Under the pieces are notes generated by a model. The model was not told the DNA's origin and made no database searches. It saw only the letters and a list, made by a program, of their open reading frames with translations. The translations under genes and the position numbers were made by a program. A stretch of 64,000 bases of DNA from Plumapathes pennacea (lineage: Eukaryota; Cnidaria; Anthozoa; Antipatharia; Myriopathidae): positions 18,627,183 to 18,691,182 of the forward strand of contig OZ038468.1 of the NCBI GenBank assembly GCA_964036295.1. The letters are read 5' to 3'. Below, in pieces: positions 23,971-37,153 of the stretch (positions are counted from its first letter, which is position 1; every line of letters begins with the position of its first letter).

Positions 23971-26900
23971 GAACAATAGTAAACACACTGCACGTGTACA
24001 CGAAGGCCACTGATTGGCTTATCTATCGCAGCGTGAAGAATTGATTGTTTTCAAGGGAACATCAATTATTAACTCGTGTCTGACAGCTCTTTTCTCGGTT
24101 TTAAAGACTTTGTTAAACTGTGGACTGCTATTGGTCAATTTTATGCTTGTTTAGTGAAATAAATCTCTTCGACAAGTTGAAACTCTATTATGGCCTGACA
24201 AATGACACACCCGTAAAGAGCAGAATTTATCGGCGCACGTGTGAGAGAAAACCAAACGGTTTGTTCAAGCAATTCTAAACTAATCCTTTTGTGCCTAAGC
24301 GGCTTTATACAAGAGAATAGCTGGGCTTATAAACTGCATATCCAGTAACTCTTGGACCACCCGAAGCAAACTGATCGCAAAAAATAAACAGAAAAGATAA
24401 CCGCCGTAAAAACGAAATCGTAAGCTGGGCGCGCATTTTTCAAAGGACACAGTGGAGACAGACGGCGAAGCGGCGAGAACAAACGGCACAAAAACTGCAA
24501 GAAATCGTATTTTAAAGAGTCAGTTGCCGAGTTTGTCGTGTGCAGTTTCTAGCGACGCCCCGACCAGATTTTCAACCCCTCGCTAACCCGCCTCTCGCGT
24601 ACAAAATTTATTCAAGTGCCTTTCCCCCCCTCCCGTGCCTCCGTCTCCTGGATCCTCACAATCTTCCTAACACGCACACATGGCACGCGAACGGAACGCT
24701 CTCCCTTCTCCCTCTTGCTCTCTCAGAAACATTTCTTTCTTTTTTCCTTCGATAAATAACTATCCATCTATAATGATTATATACGCGCACTTGTTCCGTG
24801 TCAGTGTGGTGCAATCTCTCAGGTTGCGACTCACACGACGGACCAGGAACTGACAAAAAGGGCCGGAAGCTCTAGTGTATCCATTTACTGTATTCATGTA
24901 CTAAAGAAGCCGTTCAAACTGGCGGCTTTTGATCACATTTCTTCGGCACGTGCGACATCGGTAGGCAATGCATTCAAATTGTAAATCAAACGGTAACACC
25001 GGATCATTAAACGCTGAAAATGTCGAAAAAGAAAGCAACAACTTTCCTGAGCGCCAGCCCCGGAATTTCCTGGAGAGAACAGTGCCCATAATGCTTTGCG
25101 CGTTTGTTTGTTTTATTTTTTGTTGTTTCGGAGCCAAAGCTAAATAAATCCTGTTTAGATAACTCCATAAAGAATGGGGTAATGTGAGGAAGCTGTGGTT
25201 TGCGGTGAACCGACTCCTCGATGAAGGCGACTGAGGGTGCAAAGAATCATGTTTATACCGGTTATATAGTAGCATGACCGCTCCCACCAGCTTTTGTTTG
25301 AGCGCACAGCCTCGCAGCTGTGCCGATATGGAGCCTTTTAAGCCAAACAAACTTTATACTTTTCATAATACAACCCCGCTGTCAAAAGTTTCTGAGGTCC
25401 GTAATTTACTGAATTGCTTTGTTAAACGCCGGGTTTTTCGGCCCAGTTTTCGACAGGTTTTTCTGCGATTTCGCCTTGTTGAGTCAGGACGAAAAAGAAC
25501 TATAAGCGCACACGTGAAAACTTTCAAAGAATGTTGCGGATATTCGAATGCCAATTGAAGTGTTAATTTAGGAACAGTTTTATTTACGGTTTTGAGTCCC
25601 AGAATGCAGCAACTTGACGCTATAGGCTCTTATTGAAATATCCGTTGTCATCAACAATTTAAAGGACCTTTCAAAGGTCACTTGAATCGGAATAAACCGC
25701 GCAGTCAAAGTTGGCTGCTATCAGTAGCAAGTGGGGTGAACGAAACGACATTCAATGTCTAAACGATTGTTCTATATACTCGATTTTTCTAGTCAGGCCG
25801 AAATTATAGTAAGAGTGATAAACTAGACTATCGCAACACGGCTATATGCGACCTGGTTTCTGCACTTGGGCTAGAGCCAATACGGTCCACATTTGGCTTG
25901 ACTATATTATAATTTGGTCAGTGCGTCAACGTATTAAAGGCATTCTTTTAGAACTAATTTATTTTCGTTTCACTTGCCTGACCACTTGCTGAGAAGCTGG
26001 CAGAGATATCTGTTGATTCTGTAACAGTCTGCGTGAGTCTGAAATAGCACATTCCTTGTATAAATTGCAAAACATTTTTAATACTGGACTCAAATTAACT
26101 ATACTGCTAAGCAAAGAAGGCCGGCGAGAAAGATAGAATAGCCTTCGCCTTTCTCTTAACTCGGATCGGCCATGTTCTCGGGCTTGAGTTTATCTCTTAA
26201 AACTCATCTGATATGATTTACACTTCAAAGGAATGCAAATGGAACACGACCTCTCACGAGGAATGACGTAAAACGATTCGAAAGGAAAACTAGAAACAAT
26301 CAAACGGAAACCGCATTCCGTGAACCAAAATCCAGCTCCACATGAACCTCACAAAAGCCTTGCGAAATGAAGAGCGTACGATTCATTTTTGCCTGCGGTC
26401 TCTGAACTAATTTTCTGGTTCCAAGGTGACACAAGGACAGATTAAGTATGGCTCTTATATTACTTTTGTAACCTCTAGTTCTTAAAACAAAGTGACTTCG
26501 CTGAGGGCCCTTATCTTTGTGTCCTACTCACTTTTGGCTGCTTTCGCGCGTGACGTAGCCCAAGAAAGTCACGTGTCTATGATACACTTGAGCTCAAGGA
26601 ACTCGGACCCTTCGTTGAGCAACAAATTCCCGACTTTTCGGCATCGAACGCGACTTTCCGCACTGATGTCGCGCGGCTATACGCGAATACTTTTTTCGGT
26701 TCATTTTGGCTTTTTATCAGCCAAATTGACTATTCTTCTCAAGTACTTAAAATGCTGATCGTAAAGAAGAGAGAATATTGAGACAAAGCTATACTTCAGG
26801 GAAGAAGAAATAAGCAAGCCTGTAGGAAAGGCAGAGCCAACTCTCACAGAATCGGCCTAACTGTGAGATACTTACTTTATACGTTGTAAAAAGACAATTC

Positions 26901-28211
26901 TCGGGGTCAAAAGTCCGTTGGCTGGCGAGGCACAATTAAGCCTTTCACTATCAATTTCTTAGATCAGTATCCGGAAATAGCTGCAGCACGTAGAGCGTTG
27001 AATTATCAGTATTCATGATATGCGTTCATTGTTTTCGGTCGCGACCATGCGGTTGTAAAAAAAATACAGTCAGTTTGTGAACTGAATATTGGTTACTCGG
27101 CTGTTTCCTGGTGAACGTCTGAAGAATGTTCATCCGCATTACAGTGAAAGAAGGGACAGAGAGATAACTTAGACTACATGAATACCGTAACAATCTAACC
27201 TGCGATTAGGCCCTCCTCTCCCTCCCTCACGTGAGAATCGTGTTAATACTTTATGCTGGTGGCGAAAAAACACGACTATTTTATACAATCCCATCCCCAG
27301 GCTCTCACGGCCATTTATATTTTTCGCGTTTTTCGCCAACGAGAGAAAGGAGGGCCTGGTTGCAATCATGCCCACATGAGCCTGCCCACGGCAAATGCTC
27401 CGTATCCATGGCATTAAAAAGACAAATATTATCCACCATAAACAGCTATGAAAACTACGGACGGCACAAAACTCTCGTTATACGCTGAGCCTTGAGTGTT
27501 TCTCTGTGCTGAAACAAGTTCTGTTGAGTGGTATCACGTGGGTTTCCTTTGACAGTTTCCGCAATTTTTTAGTAGAGAAAAGCACAGCTTGATAGAAAAA
27601 GTAGATCATACGACTGATACAGGTCATAGTAAAAAATAGATCAATCCGCAAAGCCGGATCTGCAAGTTGCAGTTGGAAATGCATGACACGTTATGATTTT
27701 GATAAATGTTTCACAGCCCCAGGGCTGACATGGCAAAAAATAAAAATAATGGCCGAGCCGCTTTTCTTGTAAGTCACGGAAACTGTTAAATATTAGCTAT
27801 AAGAGTTTGTCAGGCAATTAACACATGACCAAGCAATGAGCACGCAAAGCGGAAAAAACTATAGAGTAACGGATAAAATAAGATTTGCTCATTGTTGGTC
27901 TCCATGACAAGACAAAAAGTTTGGCTCTATCTCACCTGTATCTCGTGTTGCATTAACAGCGTTTTATTCCCTGATAAATAACATACTAGGAACACAAACG
28001 CTTCAATAGAGACATACACATGTATACATACGTGTTACATCATGTGCCGCTGGAGAGGACATGATCATGAATGCTAAAGTCTGGCACACTGTTGTTGAGT
28101 GTGAAGGGGTGAACAGTGTGCTCGTCTTCTAAAATTAATTGTAACATTGTCAGGGTTGTTTTCTATTGTTATCACACTATACTTGAGGCCCATGCATTTC
28201 ACTAACTTAAA
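23971..28211. other. Gene-free stretch
   Basis: About 4 kb upstream of the ZNF608/609-type leader. Frames are short, lack ATG starts or splice context, and none resembles a known family. The proximal few hundred bases presumably hold its promoter, but no TATA box or recognisable operator stands out. Confidence 0.5.
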
Positions 28212-28472
28212 GGAGGCAGCGTGGCCGAGTGGTTAGGGCGCCGGACTTGAAATCCGGAGGTCCCAGGTTCAAGTCCCGCTCTGAGCACTAACTGAATTTG
28301 TAACATGGCAGCCCCGTGTTCAAATCCTCGGCCACGTTATGTAAATAGCCAACTGTCAAACCTTCGACCAGTTGGGATCTTTAACAGATTTACGTTGAGT
28401 TTAAAACACGGCTCCATCAGCTCCGCTGAATTTTTACCGTGTATAAATAAAGACACTTTACTTTTTTTTTTT
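28212..28472 (+). mobile_element. tRNA-derived SINE with tRNA-Ser/Leu-like head
   Basis: The head has an A box (tggccgagtgg, 28222-28232) and a B box (ggttcaagtcc). An anticodon-like stem-loop ccgga-cttgaaa-tccgg would read TGA (Ser). The acceptor and T stems are imperfect and there is no long variable arm, so it is not a sound tRNA gene. A body follows with cctcggccacg, aaatagccaactg and agttgggatctttaacag, then an A/T-rich tail ending in a T run at 28462-28472. Confidence 0.8.
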
Positions 28473-29609
28473 ACTAACAACTTTATTCATCTACAAAGCA
28501 TCGCAAAGGTAGATGGCAACATTAAAGTGCACCTTAACCCTCAAACTACACTATTTCAACGAAATCTACATACAATTCTAAGGAACTCTGCGAAAAAATG
28601 AGGTGATTTGATCGAAGCCTCTATTTTTCGCGATCTCTCAAAGTCCCACTAAATCAGCGTAAACTCCGCCCGTCATCTTTGAAACCGCGCGATAAAGTAC
28701 ACTTGGGAGAATGGGTCGGGAACTAGCGTGTGACGTCACGCAGGGAAACTTAAACCTGATGGATTAGCAGATTTGTTTAACCAATGTGAAGATTCAACAA
28801 CTACAATGCACGACTGGAAAGAGCACTTTTTTTTTGACAGGTTTGTCGCAACTTACCAGCTGCAAGCGCGTAGAACGTCAACTGAAAAAAACTTGAAACG
28901 ATGGAAGACGGCAACCTTTGCCGTCTACACTTAATCCCAACTGTCAAGTGAATGTCTCAAACATTGAAATCTTCACGTTTTGAGGAACTCTTTCAAGTCA
29001 TTATAAGCTATTCTTCGTTTTAAGTTCCTTTAAGTAACTTCAAAAACTGAGCCTTAACCTAGTCATACGAGTGTAAGGTTTTGTTCCAAGCACGATTGAG
29101 CTAATCTAGAAGGTATGAACTCTCTTAAATACAACAGCTTGAAAAATAAAATTTAACCCAAAGAATCATACTAAGCTCCGAATCTCGGGCTTTTTTGCTA
29201 AATTATATTCTCTTGAGTGTAAGCTTTCTACGACCGTACTCGGGTCTAACAACAACCTTACGTTTCTTAAACGGCAAGTGCTACATCCGCAAGACGTAGC
29301 AAACGATATCTCCCTAAGAACTACCAAGAATACTCAACTAATTTGCAACAATCTACGCAGTGTTCATGGTTACCTAAACGAGCCTTGCATACGTCTGTTG
29401 TCTTCAAACTATCAGCTTGTCTGCTTCGTTCACGGTCGATTCTGAAGAGTGAGTCCCGCCAACTACATCAAAGTTCCTGTGAAGAGATGTAAAGACATAT
29501 TACATGGAACTATCATGGAACCATATCTAGTAGTTTGGAATTTATTAGAAATTCCAAAGTAACTTGCTAACGGTACAAAGCGTAACGTCACCTAGCAACA
29601 ACGAAAAGC
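28473..29609. other. Gene-free stretch
   Basis: Lies downstream of the contactin-associated-protein-like stop codon at 29610, so it probably includes its 3' UTR. Nothing else recognisable. Confidence 0.4.
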
Positions 29610-32600
29610 CTAATCAGCGGAAACGAACCTTGAAGCATGTGCACAATGAGCCTTGACATGCGAGCCACGATGCAACGTATGGAACACGCCTTGACCATTC
29701 AGGCTGTACGCTTCAATTTCCATCATCCAGGAGTAGTTATGAATGTCATCCAACTGAAGAACATCCGGCAATTCGGACTGGATGGAGTGGCGATACACCT
29801 CAATATCCGGGATATTTCGTTTCTTCTTGCACGACCAGCATGCTGTGCAGCATATGAAGCTGCAAGAACGTCCCGTTCGTTTCAGGTGAATGGTGATGAC
29901 CACTGCAATCAGCAGAATGAACGCCAGGATGGACGTCGTGACCAAAATGATGAACTTCTCATCGTAATCCCACGCTTTGACTCGGGTGATATGCTCCACC
30001 GTGGCGTTACGGTAAATTGTCACGCCAGGCTTCTTGGACGGGGCAATCTCTTCTTCCGTCTTGATAGTCGAATGTACTGCCACGCCACTGTCGTCTGACG
30101 TGATGGAAGATTCGACCGTCGCGCCTTCCTTCGAACCATTTTTGGTGTTCTGGCTGATCTCGGATGTCACCAAGGTGGAATTGCTGTCTGTGCCGATGGT
30201 TGTCGTGACAGTCACGCGAGCACCATGTTCAGTTGTTTTAGAAGTAGTAGGCCTCTGTGCCTCTCCCTGAGTAGTGCGTACCAAGGATGACGTGGTCTGC
30301 ATAACTGGTTCGGTCGGAGTCGAGGGAGGGTTCACCGATCTGCAGGCGGACGATATGAAGCTGCGGCTACTGCCAACAGCGCTGGGTGCTGACCCAGAGC
30401 ATTCCAACGGTCCGAGCGTGAAATAGGAGTGTTCTGCTGCGTTTGAAAACTGTAGAACTGTCACTGGGAGCGTGGTCTTGTTTAACAGATACCCTGTTTA
30501 GTTAAATAAAGAATATAACCGCAAATTCGCTTTTCTCTAGCTTAGCTTGGACCGTGAGATTAATTGTCAGTGGCATTTACGTTCAGTTTACGATATTTGG
30601 TTTCTGCATTTCAAGTCTCCCCAATTAGCACGGCAAGTGCTAAATACATTGAGACTTAAATAAAGTGATTTAGTTTTTAGTTTTTTAGTTTATTTGGCAA
30701 AGCCCGGAGATGAAGTTGTAGCTAGTTTTGAATTTGGCAAATATCTAACATGACTCAGATCGTGGCGTTTAAAACTCGCTACTCTATCATCAGAGGGAAA
30801 ATGGGGACTGCTCGTAGTCCCTCAGTTTATCATCTACTTCAATTCGAACAGGAAAGATGCGCCGAATACAAACTTTTAACTTTAGCCCTTTCTTCCACCC
30901 CACCCACCATCCACGACCATAACCCCCCCAACACACACCAAACCATATCGCACTGGATGCTGCACCGTCAACAGTAAAAATATGGGACGGGCATGATAAC
31001 TTATTCTGATGAGTTTCTGGATCATTTTGCACTGGAGTGTACCACATTTTGAATTTTGGTTTTGGGACTGTTCCACGCGTGAGTTCTTTATGACAAGTCA
31101 CCTAGTTTTGTGTGCAACTGTGAGAGACAACGACAAAAAGGAGAACAGAAGGCAAATCTGGTTACCTGAATCTTCGTGCCACTTGTCATCCTTGATGTCG
31201 CAGTTACAGTACTTGGTTACGTCCACACAGGAACCCGTCATCCCACATGCGCATTTTTTCACTCCCGTGGGAGCCCCTCCCCAGTTGTTTTGTATCCTGG
31301 ACTGGCTCGACATCCACTGCACATCTGCCGTCCCTCCAGGCGCATTCAGTAGCCCCGATTTGAAGCATTTAAAACTTACAAACTGACGACAGCTAGCGCT
31401 TCGTCCAATCAAAGCTCGAATGTTGTCTAGACTAGTTTGATACTCGATTCCTTGAAAGAAATACCCGCCGATTTTGATGGCATCGGAGCTGACTTTCTGT
31501 TGCTTCGGTTTGTTGTGATTTATGACTGTTGTAGCTGAGTTGGGAGTACTCATGTTGCAAAGAACTTCGAAAGCCTTCAGGGGTCCTACGTCATCAGGAT
31601 CCACCTAAAGCAAGGAACAAAAGCCGATAAGGGATCTTTGTTTACATATTTTCCTCATTAGCATCAATCATGTTTGAAGCTAAAGACAAACAGGCTCCAT
31701 AAATCGGAAGAAAAAGTCGAAATTACAAAGACTGGGTCTTCTGCCGCCTGGCCATACATTCCTACAATTTTTTTTTTTTTTTTTTTTTTTTTGCAGTTTT
31801 GATGTCGTTTCTCCGTATAAATCTGTATCTTTGCAGATTTTCAGACAATAAGTGAAACCAAAAATAATCCCATGATCAAACTTGTATGAACTTTCATTTG
31901 AAACTCATGAATTTCTTTCACTCATGTAACAAGTACTGTAAAACATAGCACACCCCTAAAATAGACACGCGTACCTTACAGTATGCGTCCTGACTCATGC
32001 CCAGTCTCCTGTACTGCTCACACGTGGCTTGGTAAAAAGGAACTTCGCATTTCGGTCCAGTGTAGAAGGTGTGCTGACAATCACACCGATGTTCACTCCA
32101 GGTCTGCAAACACCTGCCCCCGTTCAAGCACGGATTGGGGAAACACCGGCTGGAGATCCCGCACCTATTCACCACTGCGCCATTGAGTGAAGAACTGCCG
32201 AGCTTCTGGAGGTCAATCGTCACGCCGTTGATGCTGATATTGTACATGCAGCCGACAAACCCAGGTTTTCGGGTATCATATGCAATGTGCAGCGCGCTCC
32301 AAAAGTTTCCTATGCCCACGAGATCGGGGTTTGAGTGACGCACTTCCGGCTTGTCATCCAACTGCAGCCAGATCTCGCGCTCGTTAACGCCGGCTGTGAC
32401 GTCATGCCACATGCCATCGTGTAGGTTTTCGCCGACGGAGATTACAATGAGTTTATCGGAGTGAATATCAACACTGAGCTGTAGCTTCCCAGCGGAAAGC
32501 TTGGCGTCCACGCGTGCGTTTGTAGTCAGTCTAGACACCAAGACCCCGTCACCATCGTAAGAACGGAAACTCAAATGCACACTAAAGTTTGTGAGCGAAC

Positions 32601-35116
32601 CGTCGCTGAGCATCAGGCGAGAGCTGGGTGTGGGAAAACTGACGGGAACGTAGTTTGACTTCGGACAGGAGTATTCGAGGTAACCTTGCGTCTTGTACTG
32701 TGGCTGGCAATGTTTTGCTCCGTAAAGAAGGTTTATTGAATCGAACACCACGTCTCTGAGGCAACCTACGAATCCTGGAGCGGACTTCACCCCGTGGTGT
32801 TCGTCAGACGAACTTCTGTCAATGCCACCGAGAAAGATTAAGCGGTCGAGGTCAAGCTGGACAAACATTCCTGGGATTGTGCTCGCGTTCCTCGTGGTCG
32901 TATCCAAGGCAACGGTCAGGTCGTGTTGTTTGCGGGCCATGCTCACAGTGTGCCAGTTGTCGTCAGACAATTTTACTCCGAGCAGTGTCGTGTGCTTGGC
33001 ATTTCCCATGTTAAGCGTCAGCCTGTCAGATAAAGTTAGTGTCCGTTACTGACGTGTCAATTTTATACTTAAAGCGCGTTTTCATGGGACTATTCTTTCT
33101 ATTCCTATTCCGGAAAGACGGTAATCGTTGCACTTTTGTGACCTACAGTAGAACCCCGCTATCTCGCGTACGACCTCAAGGCGCGGTTACTCGGCATAAG
33201 CAACAACAAAGTAAATCGCCATTTTGTTTGGTGACATTCTGTGATAGAGTACGAACGGATCGGAAGTAATTTTGTACAACAAGGTGCAGATACAAGGCCA
33301 AGCAGTTCGACGGACGGCTGTAAACTGCCCGGATATTTTGCCAGTGTATCGGAGGCAAGCTTGCTAGCCGTGAAACGAATTCTTTAAGGCATCGACTGGC
33401 TGACCTGAACACAATCCCAGACGCCAATAGCGTTAAAACGCAGACACTTCTTCAGAAAGGAATAGCAAAATACAGTCGGTTGAAATCGAACAATCACCGT
33501 GGTAAATTTCATCTTTTACAATAACAGGATTGTAGTTTTCAGAATCCAAGTTTTGACAAGATGACGACGCACAATACAATGGAAAGTGGAATTTTCCCAC
33601 TGTTTGAGGACTGCTCTATACAGTGTATTTTGAAATCACTGAAGGCGTAAACAATAGTGTTTTGGGTTTTGTTTCCTTTGCTGGAAAAGAGCTAAAGCTA
33701 TGACTTTCAGGAACCGGTGAGTTTTGAAAAATTACATCAATTAACGAACAGTACGCGTATGCTATAAAGTAGTGTTATCATTATGGTATTTCAACAGTCG
33801 CTGTATATTTTGTTGTTTAATGCCCCGGGAGCTGTGATGAAGGCCAAGTAGGATTATATTGTAATCTTTTCGCTAGTTTTCGAAGCTATTTCAGAGTGCC
33901 TTCGTGCAAGATTGTGTCATCCGATTCCTGACATGTTTGCATAATTTCACTGACAGTCTGACATATGGGAATGCTGTAAAGTTTTCTCGCCGTGTTTGTT
34001 GGCACACTGTATTCAAGGATAACATGTAACCGGGTTGAAGTGTTCTTGCTTTTTAAAGGCTACTAAAGTAGAAAATACCCGGCCAGGGGCCACTGCTTCC
34101 AAATTAAACAATTACAGTCTTTATGGGTGGCCGAATTTGCTCCCTCAACACAATCGACCTCGTACTCTTTAATGACCGGGTTGGCTCGCTCAGTACAATC
34201 GGACCTTGTATTATTTAGTGATTTAATTTCTTTTTTCTGTCAAAGATTTTAAATTCGTCAAACGCGGTTTGAAAAGTTGTTATGTTTAAAATTGAATCCT
34301 TGCCATAGTTCACACATTTTGGCGAGACTTCGAAAGCGTGTAAACAAGCGACTCTCGCTTTGACAGTTCTAAATTTGTTACACTCGAAGACTGCGTATCA
34401 GATTTATGAAGTAAAAAAACAACACACACCTGGGTATAGATACACAGGTGACATAATAAACATGGTTTCAGTGGTTCGACAGATTTTCTTTGTCCGTCGG
34501 GAAGTATGTTTATCTGCAACGCCATGATGTACACAAAAGTCTACAGCGGAAGTGGGGTTTTGTTTGGCTGCGTGTTGCGTATGATAAGTATCGTCAACAC
34601 GCCAAATATTTCTGCCAAAAGAAAAAGAAAATCGATGAATTTGTGAGTTCGCATTGAGCCGAACTCTTATGAAAGAACGCACTCTTGCGTAATGCTTCAG
34701 GAATACAAAGGAACTTATATTTCACAAAAGTAATCATTCTGATTGTGGTGTTTTGCTGGTCTTCATTCAGTCCTTACGTTTGTGAGTGGGATCAAACGCA
34801 AAAAGATTTAAGCGAGTTTCGCCGCGGAGACATCGTGACGCACAATGGCATTTATGGAGTAAATACGCCTCACTTACCTCAATTGTCCATACACGAGTTC
34901 GATCTTAACAAAATCGCCTTGCGTTCCGCTGCTGTATAAGATAAGTCCTGATGGATGGAATGTCTTAAACCCGAAGGAGATGTTATTAGCCTCAGCTGCA
35001 ACTGGACGGGAGTGCAGATCATAGCTGATATACTCGCTTCCACGCAGATGCACCTTGATTCCTGAACAATGCTCGCAAAACAGGATAAGTAAGAAGACAG
35101 CTTTCAAATAAGTCAT
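29610..35116 (-). CDS. Contactin-associated-protein-like (CASPR/neurexin-IV type) membrane protein, 869 aa
   Basis: Four exons: 34878-35116, 31975-33022, 31166-31604 and 29610-30493, junction phases 2, 0 and 1. The ATG at 35114-35116 opens a signal peptide (MTYLKAVFLLILFCEHCSG). Two laminin-G domains follow (APGFVGCLRDVVF and KPGFVGCMYNISING are their ends), then an EGF module (CFPNPCLNGGRCLQTWSEHR). Next is a fibrinogen-like module with DPDDVGPLKAFEVLCNM, NNWGGAPTGVKKCACG and CNCDIKDDKWHEDSG, then GYLLNKTTLPVT. That fibrinogen-like signature is specific to the CASPR family. A Thr/Ser-rich stalk, one membrane helix (about residues 756-778, FIILVTTSILAFILLIAVVI) and a Cys-rich juxtamembrane tail complete it. 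Compared with bilaterian CASPRs it lacks the N-terminal discoidin domain, the C-terminal laminin-G/EGF units and an obvious protein-4.1 or PDZ motif. It probably acts in cell adhesion. Confidence 0.88.
33404..33780. repeat. Copy A of a dispersed direct duplication
   Basis: Shares gacctgaacacaatcccaga, then the segment from ttttgacaagatgacgac to acgcgtatgct, with 35607-35880 at high identity. Copy A carries about 125 extra bases (33425-33550) between the two shared blocks. It lies in the first intron of the CASPR-like gene. Confidence 0.9.
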
Positions 35117-35316
35117 GCTATTTTTGACACTTGTCACACCGTGACAGCAGTTCGAGAAGATATCAGCTGAATGTCGGCCCAACGGAAGGAGCGATACTTC
35201 CCCGTAACTATCAACCACGTGGCAGCGACACAATGCCAATTAAACCTGATTGGCTGTCTGTTAAGTGCCACTGAAACGAAAATGAAGCCCCTGTTTTTTC
35301 CCTTTGTATAACTTCT

Positions 35317-35742
35317 TCAACACCTATAGGACGATAAAAAAGCTGAAAGGAGATATTTTTCTTTGAAAAGATCACTCGTATGGGTTTTGGAAAACAAGCG
35401 TTGTTGGCGACACTTTTGAATTCTGAGCCTGCAATTCTCAGCGGTGTCTGACGTCACAAGGTTGACTTGTCTTTGTGGCTTCATTGATTCTTCTTGCGCA
35501 GCGAAGTTTCGATGGTAAATTGCTATGCTAAGGATATCTGAATCCGATGAATATTTATCTTCCACTACCTCTGAAAGTGAGGAAGAGACTGGGCTAGAAC
35601 TCTTAGGCTGGCCGACCTGAACACAATCCCAGACGCCTTTTGACAAGATGACGACGCACAATACAATGGAAAGTGGAATTTTCCCACGGTATGAGGACTG
35701 CTCTATCATAGTGTATTTTGAAATCATTGAAGACGTAAACAA
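35317..35742 (-). CDS. Uncertain ORF with a signal-peptide-like start
   Basis: An open frame runs through duplication copy B. From an internal Met the product has a charged start then a hydrophobic run (KIPLSIVLCVVILSKG) like a signal peptide, then a Ser-rich segment, and ends with a Cys and stop; about 130 residues. No family recognised. In copy A the frame is interrupted. It may be a short secreted-protein gene or a chance frame. Confidence 0.25.
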   Translation of the reverse strand: MFTSSMISKYTMIEQSSYRGKIPLSIVLCVVILSKGVWDCVQVGQPKSSSPVSSSLSEVVEDKYSSDSDILSIAIYHRNFAAQEESMKPQRQVNLVTSDTAENCRLRIQKCRQQRLFSKTHTSDLFKEKYLLSAFLSSYRC

Positions 35743-35880
35743 TAGTGTTTTGGGTTTTGTTTCCTTTGCTGGAAAAGAGCTAAAGCTGTGGCTTTCAGGA
35801 ACCGGTGAGTTTTGAAAAATTACATCAATTAACGTACAGTACGCGTATGCTCTTTTAAAGTAAAGTTATCATTATAGTAT
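35607..35880. repeat. Copy B of the dispersed direct duplication
   Basis: The same blocks as copy A but contiguous, without the 125-base interruption. It lies about 500 bases upstream of the CASPR-like ATG. The junction in copy A lacks GT/AG, so copy B is not simply a spliced copy. Confidence 0.9.
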
Positions 35881-37153
35881 TTCAACAATTGCGGGCTGTT
35901 GCCAAAATGGGGACGGGGACGTGGGGACGTGACCTTCAAAACAAAACCCCTTCTAACTAACTCCCTTAGTTTTTCTCCTATCGGCTTGAAACATTCACAC
36001 GCTCCATATTGGCCAATCGCGATGCGGTCGAGCTTATGGCATTGATCAAAATTATTTGGAGTAACATAAAACTTTGGAAAACTACGGTCAGGAGGTGTGA
36101 AAAAACCGTCGAATATATATCGTGGCTGGTAAAATTACAAGGAAATGTCTCCCTTTTATTCGGTGAATTGACAATGAAATTGTAACTGGTCGCGTTTTAG
36201 CAATGACCAAATTAATGCCGTATCAACCGGAATAAGGCATGACACTTCCCTTGAGTGCACTCACCTGCAATAGATACACTCGTCCCCACCATATGATTAT
36301 ATGAAGGGCTATAAAATGTTTTAACATATTAAAATAGCTTTGTTCGACAGGGAATATTCTTTTAACGGAAGTAACTGACTGATTCCTTTGGGAACAAAAC
36401 GATGAATGAAGAAGATCAACTGTTTGATAGCGAAAACTGAAATATTTGCTCGAGTTTTCTTTCTGTCATGTCAACCGCACAGTTTGCATCGTCATTTTTG
36501 TACTTTAATAGTAAGAAATTTAACTGGTATTAACAAAAACACTACGTGACTATCCATTTAGTCATTGCCAAGTACTTTTAGCGGCTAATGAAATAGAGAA
36601 TTACAACCTTACGTTAGATATGTATGTTTGGGTATTTGCACAAAAAACATATCCAGGAATATGATCTGTAGGCAACGAGATAGCACTACCTTAGGGTCCT
36701 GTAATGATGAGTAAATTTCCGAGCATGTTTAACGTACTTATCACCACGAAATAAAGATAGATGAATCACACAGTTGATTGACAAAACCTGATATTTTTAG
36801 AATCAAAAGAAAACTGAGACACGTTTTAGACCTCCATGAGCCCTTTCATATGCCGTTAGTTTCATTTCAATCGGTTAAATACTGAGCGATATTAATTACA
36901 GACATTTAGCATCGCGTTTTTCCTGGAAAACGGCAAACTGCAGTTTGAGGTTCGCCGTTTCCCTGAGCAGCCTGGAACCTGATTCATGGGCCGGACTTAC
37001 CCCGGGATTTCCCGGAATTTTATCTTGCTTGTCTTGGCACGGTAATTTTCATGCTTGCCCTGTCACATAACCTATCTTTATGCAAACCCTGTCACGCAAT
37101 CTTTCTTCATGGTTGCACACAAGTTGTTTGTAGGCCATCATGTCACGCTTTTG
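35881..37153. other. Gene-free stretch
   Basis: Between duplication copy B and the stop codon of the large GPCR gene; probably the GPCR 3' UTR plus intergenic DNA. No ORF of note. Confidence 0.4.

Noticed and set aside
25274-25558. Plus-strand 94-codon ORF
   Set aside because: No recognised motif, neighbours or splice context; overlaps an equally long minus-strand frame.
26492-26758. Plus-strand ORF with a hydrophobic start
   Set aside because: It starts at GTG, has no ATG near the N-terminus and no family signal.
28220-28290. Functional tRNA-Ser(TGA) gene
   Set aside because: Acceptor and T stems are imperfect and the long variable arm expected of tRNA-Ser is missing; a SINE body follows.
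33150-33200. tacagtagaaccccgctatct as a splice or promoter element
   Set aside because: It looks like the end of a common inverted-repeat element; a similar tacagtggaatccc start occurs at 61706.
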